Source: Pseudonocardia kujensis (GTDB lineage: Bacteria; Actinomycetota; Actinomycetes; Mycobacteriales; Pseudonocardiaceae). Taken from it: a stretch of 64,000 bases of DNA. The notes beneath the pieces were generated by a model. It was not told the origin of the DNA. It did no database searches and worked only from the letters and a program-made list of their open reading frames with translations. Positions 59,317-64,000 of the stretch are shown one piece after another. Each line of letters opens with the position of its first letter. Position 1 is the first letter of the stretch. Location of the stretch: NCBI RefSeq assembly GCF_021283305.1, contig NZ_JAJSOK010000018.1, forward strand, positions 1-64,000. The letters run 5' to 3'. A program made the position numbers and the translations under genes.

Positions 59317-60399
59317 TCATCGCGCACCGGCCACGGCGAGCCCCCAGCGGTCGAGCGCGTCGCCGAGGTTCCCGGCCTCCCGCGCGCGCAGCGGGGTGCG
59401 GTCGAGTCGGGGGGCTGCGGCGGGCTGTGGGCCGTCGGGCCGCGGTTCGAGGGTGCCACGGGCGGCGAGGTGGGCGTCCCGGGGCGCTTCGGCGAGGCTC
59501 AGCACCGGGGTCACACAGGCGTCGCGGTCGGCGAACACGGCGGTCCAGTCGGCGCGGGTGCGCGTGGCGAAGGTGGCCGCGATCCGGGCCTTCATCTCCG
59601 GCCACCGCGCGCGGTCCCACTGCTCGGGGAAGGAGAGGGCCAGCCCGTCGAGCAGCCGGGCCCAGAACTGCGGCTCGATCGCGCCGACGGCCATGTACTC
59701 GCCGTCTGCGGTGGCGTAGACGTCGTAGAAGGGGGCGCCGGTGTCGATGTCGTTGGTGCCGGGGACATCGGACCAGCGGCCCTGCGCGGCGCGGGACCAG
59801 ATCCCGGTCATCAGCAGGCTCACCCCGTCGACCATCGCGGCGTCGACGACCTGCCCGCGTCCGCTCGTCGCGCGTTCCAGCAGGGCGGTGACCAGGCCGA
59901 ATGCGAGCATCATGCCACCCCCGCCGTAGTCGCCCACCAGGTTCAGCGGCGGCACGGGCGCCTCGCCACGGCGGGCGATGGAGCGCAGCGCCCCGGTGAG
60001 CGCGAGGTAGTTGATGTCGTGGCCCGCCTCCCGCGCACGCGGCCCGTCCTGTCCCCAGCCGGTCATCCGGCCGTAGACCAGGCGCGGGTTCTCGGCGAGG
60101 CACTCCCGAGGGCCGAGGCCCAGCCGTTCCATGACCCCCGGCCGGAAGCCCTCGACGAGGACGTCCGCGCGCCGGACCAGGTCCCAGGCGGTGGCGAGGC
60201 CCTCGGGGGCCTTCAGGTCGAGGCCGATCCAGGGCCGGCCGCGGGTGAGCGCGCCGCCGTCGACCGGACCGGCCGGGCGGTCGACGCGAATCACGTCCGC
60301 GCCGGCGTCGGCCAACAGCATGGCGGCGAAGGGCCCGGGACCGAGCCCGGCGAACTCGACGACCTTGAGGCCCGCCAGGGGCCCGTTCTCAGGCGACAT
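59317..60399 (-). CDS. CaiB/BaiF family III CoA-transferase, alpha-methylacyl-CoA racemase-like
   Basis: A 360-residue protein, the usual length of alpha-methylacyl-CoA racemase. The fold start is LAGLKVVEFAGLGPGPFAAML. GWGQDGPRAREAGHDINYLALTG near residue 110 and NLVGDYGGGGMMLAFG near 152 supply the His and Asp acid/base residues of racemases. It would set the stereochemistry of a 2-methylacyl-CoA before beta-oxidation. A CoA transfer role is possible. It overlaps the SDR gene by 11 bases. Confidence 0.87.
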   Translation of the reverse strand: MSPENGPLAGLKVVEFAGLGPGPFAAMLLADAGADVIRVDRPAGPVDGGALTRGRPWIGLDLKAPEGLATAWDLVRRADVLVEGFRPGVMERLGLGPRECLAENPRLVYGRMTGWGQDGPRAREAGHDINYLALTGALRSIARRGEAPVPPLNLVGDYGGGGMMLAFGLVTALLERATSGRGQVVDAAMVDGVSLLMTGIWSRAAQGRWSDVPGTNDIDTGAPFYDVYATADGEYMAVGAIEPQFWARLLDGLALSFPEQWDRARWPEMKARIAATFATRTRADWTAVFADRDACVTPVLSLAEAPRDAHLAARGTLEPRPDGPQPAAAPRLDRTPLRAREAGNLGDALDRWGLAVAGAR

Positions 60400-61111
60400 G
60401 GGGATCTCCGATACTGCGGCCGCCGCAGGCGACCAGGACCTGTCCGGTGACGTAGCCGGCGCCGGCGAGGTAGGCCACCGCACCGGCGACGTCCTCGGGG
60501 GTGCCGGCCCGGCCGACCGGGATGGCGTCCAGCGTCCGGCGGCGGATCTTCGGTGGGAGTGCGTCCGTCATCGGGGTGTCGACGAACCCGGGGGCGACTG
60601 CGTTGACCGTGATCCCGGCGCCGCCGAGCTCGAGCGCGAGCGACCGGGTCGCCCCGACCAGCCCGCCCTTCGCCGTGGAGTAGGCGGTGGAGCCGAACGT
60701 GCCCAGCCAGGCGCGCGAGGCGAGGTTGACGATCGCGCCGCGGCCCCGCCGGGCCATCCCCGGCGCGACGAGCCGGGTGAGGGCGAGCGGGCCGAGCAGG
60801 TTGATCTCGGTGAGCCTGCGGAACAGCCCCGCCTCGAGCTTCCCGATCCGGGCGTCCCGCAGCACGCCGGCGCAGTTGACGAGCAGGTCCGTGTCACCGA
60901 GCTCGTCGGCGCGGGCCACGGCCGCCCGGCGGGACAGGGGGTCGGTGACGTCGAGGACCTGCGGCACCGCCCCGAGCTCGGCCGCCGCGGCGTCCGGCTC
61001 GAGATCGGCGAGGACGACGGTGTACCCGTCCGCGGCGAGTCGTGCGCAGATCGCCCGCCCGATCCCGCCTGCACCGCCCGTGACCAGGGCGATCCGTGAT
61101 GTCGTGGTCAT
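60389..61111 (-). CDS. Short-chain dehydrogenase/reductase (3-hydroxyacyl-CoA/FabG-like)
   Basis: A 240-residue classical SDR with ALVTGGAGGIGRAI (8-21), NCAGV near 77, catalytic Ser in NLASRAWLG near 127, and YSTAK near 142. The Asp after strand 2 (ADLEP) favours NAD+. In this CoA cluster it probably oxidises a 3-hydroxyacyl-CoA to the 3-ketoacyl-CoA that the thiolase cleaves. It overlaps the degenerate SDR-fold gene by ATGA. Confidence 0.9.
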   Translation of the reverse strand: MTTTSRIALVTGGAGGIGRAICARLAADGYTVVLADLEPDAAAAELGAVPQVLDVTDPLSRRAAVARADELGDTDLLVNCAGVLRDARIGKLEAGLFRRLTEINLLGPLALTRLVAPGMARRGRGAIVNLASRAWLGTFGSTAYSTAKGGLVGATRSLALELGGAGITVNAVAPGFVDTPMTDALPPKIRRRTLDAIPVGRAGTPEDVAGAVAYLAGAGYVTGQVLVACGGRSIGDPHVA

Positions 61112-61608
61112 GGCCGCAACCTCCCCAGGTCCGCGCCACCGGTCAGGTAGATCTCCTGCCCGGTGACGCCCTCACCGCCCTCGCCGAGGAGCGCGCCCAG
61201 CTGCGGGCCGAGGCCCGCGGGATCGCTCACCGCCAGCACGTTCACGGTCACCTCGTCCCTGGCCAGCTCGATCGCGAGCGTGCGGGCCATCGACAGCACC
61301 CCGTTCGCGACGGCGGAGGCGCCTGCCTGGCCGGCGGCTCCCATGAGTGGGGTGGCGGGAAGGACGAACACCAGCCTGCGAAGGCCGTCGAGCACGGCCC
61401 GGACGTCCGCGAGGACGGCGTCGAGGCCGTCCCCGACGTCGGCGGCCAGCCGCTCGTCCGTCAGCTCGGCGAGGGGGGTCGGGTCCGGGACCGCGGGCAC
61501 GACGACCGCCGCCCGGGCCACCGGGCGGATCCCCACCAGCGCCTCCCGGACGGCGGGGACGAGCGCGCCGATCCCCCGCAGCTCGACGTCCCTCGTGGAG
61601 AGCGTCAC
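61108..61608 (-). CDS. SDR-fold protein lacking cofactor and catalytic motifs
   Basis: A 166-residue protein that matches only the C-terminal two-thirds of an SDR (VFVLPATPLMGAAGQAGASA, then SMARTLAIELARDEVTVNVLAVS). The N-terminal GxxxGxG cofactor loop is absent. Where SDRs have YxxxK, it has Ala at both places. It keeps tight overlaps with both neighbours (GTGA, ATGA), so it is under selection in the operon. It may form a heterodimer with the active SDR next to it. Confidence 0.78.
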   Translation of the reverse strand: MTLSTRDVELRGIGALVPAVREALVGIRPVARAAVVVPAVPDPTPLAELTDERLAADVGDGLDAVLADVRAVLDGLRRLVFVLPATPLMGAAGQAGASAVANGVLSMARTLAIELARDEVTVNVLAVSDPAGLGPQLGALLGEGGEGVTGQEIYLTGGADLGRLRP

Positions 61609-62759
61609 CGGGCCATCACCACCGTCGTGACGGAGCCGCCGTCCGTGCCGTTGACGGTGCCGCCCTTGCAATACGCCAAGCCGCTCCGCGCCCCCTCGAC
61701 CTGACGGCCGCCCGCGGTGCCGCGCAGCTGCCAGGTCAGCTCGCAGACCTGCGCCGCGCCCGTCGCGCCGACGGGATGGCCGCGGGAGAGCAGTCCGCCA
61801 CTGGGGTTGACCGGCAGCCGCCCACCGAGGGCGGTGCGCCCGTCGGCGGTCCATGCGGCGCCCTGCCCGTGCGGGACCAGTCCGAGACCCTCCATGCGGA
61901 CGATCTCGGCGATGGTGAAGCAGTCGTGCATCTCGACGAGGTCGATCTCGTCCGGCCCGACGCCGGAGAGCTTCCAGGCCTCCTCGCCCGCCCGCCGCGA
62001 CACGTCCTCGGCGTTCAGGTCGCCGGTCCCGGTCAGCACGGACCCGCTCACCAGGCCGACCCCGAGAACCCGGGGCACCGGGCCGACGATCCCGAGCCGC
62101 CGCAGCCCGCCCGGGCTGCACAGGACCACCGCCGCGGCGCCGTCGGAGATCGGGCTGCAGTCCAGCAGGCCCAGAGGTTCCGCGATCGGCCGCGCTCCCA
62201 GGACCTCCTCCAGGGAGATCGGCTTCTGGTACTGCGCGTACCGGTTGTGCACCGAGTGCGCGTGGTTCTTCACGGCCACCGCGGCGATCTGCTCGCGGGT
62301 GGCCCCGTGGTCGGCCATGTAGCGGCGGGCGCTCATCGCGTGCCCGGCCGCCATGACGTACCCGACGGCCGCGTCGAGGTCGCCCGGATCCGGCCGGACC
62401 CCGCCGGCGACGCGGTCCGTCATCTTCTCGACGCCGATCACCAGCACGACGTCGTGCAGGCCTGCGGCGAGCGCGACCCAGGCCTCCCGGATCGCGGTCG
62501 CACCGCTGGCGCAGTAGTTCTCGTGGTTCGACACCGGGGCCCCGTCCAGCCCGAGCTGGGCCGCGATCCGCTGTCCCGCGACGGGGCCGCCGAACACGTG
62601 GCCCACGTAGAGTCCGTCGACTGCGGTCAGCGCGGCCCCGGCGTCGGCCAGCGCCTCGCGGGCGGCGCCGGCCGCCATCCGCTCGAGCGTGACGTCCGCG
62701 GGGTACTTGCCGAACCGGACCATGCCGACCCCGGCGACATGGGCGGGCGCGAGGGTCAT
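61605..62759 (-). CDS. Thiolase-family protein (SCP-x/lipid-transfer type)
   Basis: A 384-residue thiolase-fold enzyme. The nucleophile is Cys83 in NHENYCASGATA. The His of EMHDCFTIAE near 282 and the His in SRGHPVGATG near 333 complete the site, while the last Cys is in YCKGGTVNG. Such proteins with a DUF35 partner act on branched or steroid-side-chain acyl-CoAs, cleaving C-C bonds by thiolysis or retro-aldol reaction. It overlaps the DUF35 gene by ATGA. Confidence 0.91.
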   Translation of the reverse strand: MTLAPAHVAGVGMVRFGKYPADVTLERMAAGAAREALADAGAALTAVDGLYVGHVFGGPVAGQRIAAQLGLDGAPVSNHENYCASGATAIREAWVALAAGLHDVVLVIGVEKMTDRVAGGVRPDPGDLDAAVGYVMAAGHAMSARRYMADHGATREQIAAVAVKNHAHSVHNRYAQYQKPISLEEVLGARPIAEPLGLLDCSPISDGAAAVVLCSPGGLRRLGIVGPVPRVLGVGLVSGSVLTGTGDLNAEDVSRRAGEEAWKLSGVGPDEIDLVEMHDCFTIAEIVRMEGLGLVPHGQGAAWTADGRTALGGRLPVNPSGGLLSRGHPVGATGAAQVCELTWQLRGTAGGRQVEGARSGLAYCKGGTVNGTDGGSVTTVVMAR

Positions 62760-63157
62760 GCCGCCACCCCCGCCCGGAACCGGAAGCCGAGCAGGCCTTC
62801 GTCCGCGTCGCCGAAGGGTGTGAGCTCCAGCTGCACGGGCATGTCGAGCGCGACCTCCTCGGGCGCGGTGCCGACGACCTGCGCCATCAGCCGGACGTCG
62901 TCGGCGGGCAGGTCGACCCAGGCGAGCACGTACGGCACCTCGACCCCGGGCGGCGCCTGCCGAACCACGGTGAACGAGTGCACGCGGCCCTCCGTCGACA
63001 GCTCGGCCCGCTCGACGCCCTCGGCAGCCCGGCAGCCCGGACAGAAGTCACGGGCCGGGAAGGACGTGACAGTGCACGCGGGGCAGCGGGATCCGAGCAA
63101 CCGCGGCGGATCGAGGGAGAGCAGACCCTCCCGGAAGGGGCGGGGTTCGCGGGGCAT
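62756..63157 (-). CDS. DUF35 OB-fold acyl-CoA-associated protein with zinc ribbon
   Basis: A 133-residue protein with a rubredoxin-like zinc ribbon, Cys25/Cys28 and Cys39/Cys42, followed by an OB-fold barrel (VHSFTVVRQAPPG, PYVLAWVDLP). DUF35 proteins form complexes with SCP-x-type thiolases or hydratases and are needed for their activity. It is the first gene of a six-gene overlapping operon. The ATG at 63157 follows GGAGG; a GntR-like site lies 40-53 bases upstream. Confidence 0.89.
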   Translation of the reverse strand: MPREPRPFREGLLSLDPPRLLGSRCPACTVTSFPARDFCPGCRAAEGVERAELSTEGRVHSFTVVRQAPPGVEVPYVLAWVDLPADDVRLMAQVVGTAPEEVALDMPVQLELTPFGDADEGLLGFRFRAGVAA

Positions 63158-63196
63158 CGAGAGCCTCCTGACAACTGGTGAGGACCGTTCCGAAAG

Positions 63197-63210
63197 TAGA
63201 TACTTGATAC
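63197..63210. promoter_or_regulatory. GntR operator candidate, DUF35 side of the divergent promoter
   Basis: TAGATACTTGATAC is the reverse complement, with one mismatch, of GTATCAAATATCTA at 63326-63339. It lies upstream of the DUF35-led operon. Confidence 0.72.
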
Positions 63211-63325
63211 AACTTCGGCAAGATGCAAGGGTGCTTCCGGTCGCCGCAGGACTCCAGGCCGGTCGATCCTGCCGTTGAACGCAGCTCGAACCGACCCTTG
63301 TGCAGTACGCCACATCCGTGTTTTC

Positions 63326-63340
63326 GTATCAAATATCTAC
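63326..63340. promoter_or_regulatory. GntR operator candidate, aldehyde dehydrogenase side
   Basis: GTATCAAATATCTAC matches the complement of 63196-63210 in 14 of 15 bases. It lies 13 bases before the aldehyde dehydrogenase ATG, so the two divergent promoters carry facing copies of one site. Confidence 0.72.
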
Positions 63341-63352
63341 GAAGGGACGCTG

Positions 63353-64000
63353 ATGACCCTCGCCACCGAGGTGCCACACCTCTCCTCCGCCGTCGCGGCC
63401 CGCCTGGCGCTGCCGCCCCACGTGTTCGTCGACGGGCAGGCGGTCCCCGCGCTGAGCGGGCGGACGATCCCCGTACTGGACCCGGCTACCGGCAACCGGA
63501 TCGCCACCGCCGCGGACGGCGACGCCGTGGACGTCGACCGCGCCGTGCAGGCCGCGGTCCGGGCCTTCGATCCCGCGTCCCCGTGGCGGACCATGACCCC
63601 GCTGGAGCGGGGCAAGGTGCTGCACCGCATCGGGGACGCCATCCTCGAGCGGGCCGACGAGTTCGCCGAGCTCGAGGTGCTCGACGCCGGCAAGGTCCGC
63701 GGGGCGGCCCGCGGGATCGACGTCGACTTCGCGGCCCGCTGCTTCCACTACTTCGCCGGCTGGCCGACCAAGATCGTCGGCTCCACCGTGCCGACCTCGC
63801 ATCCCGGCATCCACGTCGCCACCGAGAAGGACCCGGTCGGCGTGGTCGGGGCGATCACCGCGTGGAACTTCCCGCTGCTGCTCTGCGGCTGGAAGCTCGC
63901 ACCGGCCCTCGCCGCGGGGTGCACCGTCGTGCTCAAGCCCTCGGAGGAGACCCCGCACTCCGCGCTCTGGCTCGCCGAGCTGGCCGTCGAGGCCGGGCTG
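63353..64000 (+). CDS. Aldehyde dehydrogenase, N-terminal part (cut by right edge)
   Basis: The first 216 codons are present, starting at the ATG at 63353 with GAAGGGA upstream. The visible part covers the NAD-binding domain: VFVDGQAVPALSGRTI near residue 28, DPVGVVGAITAWNFPLLL near 161, and TVVLKPSEETP near 191, which holds the conserved Lys. The catalytic Glu and Cys are outside the window. It is divergent from the DUF35-led operon and shares its operator, so it likely oxidises an aldehyde released by the cluster. Confidence 0.92.
   Translation, partial: MTLATEVPHLSSAVAARLALPPHVFVDGQAVPALSGRTIPVLDPATGNRIATAADGDAVDVDRAVQAAVRAFDPASPWRTMTPLERGKVLHRIGDAILERADEFAELEVLDAGKVRGAARGIDVDFAARCFHYFAGWPTKIVGSTVPTSHPGIHVATEKDPVGVVGAITAWNFPLLLCGWKLAPALAAGCTVVLKPSEETPHSALWLAELAVEAGL

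Overview
The window is high-GC DNA with many GTG starts, ATGA/GTGA overlaps between co-oriented genes, and dense IclR, TetR, GntR and MarR regulation. It most likely comes from an actinobacterium; a Pseudonocardia-like organism is a guess from gene content, not something shown here. Almost every gene is catabolic: aromatic-ring activation and cleavage, acyl-CoA chemistry, proton-coupled uptake and local regulators. No rRNA, tRNA, CRISPR array, transposase or phage gene was seen. Genes at both edges are cut: a fumarylacetoacetase-family gene on the left and an aldehyde dehydrogenase on the right.

Layout. (1) 1-9 kb: gentisate 1,2-dioxygenase plus an FAH hydrolase (minus strand), divergent from an IclR regulator, an MHS transporter, a luciferase-like monooxygenase and a flavin monooxygenase; then an M24 peptidase-fold gene and a second IclR. 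(2) 9-13 kb: TetR and a PaoABC-like molybdenum hydroxylase. (3) 13.5-26.5 kb: a HyuA/HyuB pair (minus) divergent from a salicylyl-CoA 5-hydroxylase-like enzyme, an aryl-AMP ligase, a maleate isomerase-like protein, TetR, a VOC protein, a hydrolase, an AAHS transporter and a 52-residue protein. (4) 26.5-31.5 kb: SGNH hydrolase, IclR, and the lower meta-cleavage operon mhpD-mhpF-mhpE, followed by gene relics. (5) 31.5-42.1 kb: a MarR-linked region with a minus operon (luciferase-like monooxygenase, CoA ligase, HMG-CoA-lyase-like, type II dehydroquinase-like, CMD), a malate/lactate-type dehydrogenase, an MHS transporter, a SnoaL-like protein and a flavoprotein disulfide reductase with an HdeD-like partner. 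(6) 42.4-55.4 kb: two plus-strand transcription units whose promoters share an identical 17-bp element; they hold an AAHS transporter, isochorismatase-fold hydrolase, alpha/beta hydrolase, aromatic monooxygenase, a second HyuA/HyuB pair, P450 and TetR, then a meta-cleavage hydrolase, an extradiol dioxygenase and a truncated SDR, followed by another TetR. (7) 56-64 kb: a GntR-controlled CoA-dependent cluster (DUF35, thiolase, two SDR-fold proteins, CaiB/BaiF, GntR, acyl-CoA ligase, SMP-30, a frameshifted small gene) divergent from the aldehyde dehydrogenase.

How the genes may work together. Regions 1 and 3 together can be read as salicylate -> salicylyl-AMP/CoA -> gentisyl-CoA -> gentisate -> maleylpyruvate -> pyruvate plus maleate -> fumarate. 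Regions 4 and 6 supply a hydroxylase, extradiol dioxygenase, C-C hydrolase and hydratase/aldolase/acetaldehyde dehydrogenase that can form a complete meta-cleavage route to pyruvate and acetyl-CoA. The substrates of the two HyuA/HyuB pairs, of the MarR-linked operon and of the GntR cluster are not evident. Four sets of shared operator-like sequences (17-bp promoter element, GAACGTTC sites, GntR sites, MarR sites) tie separated operons into local regulons.
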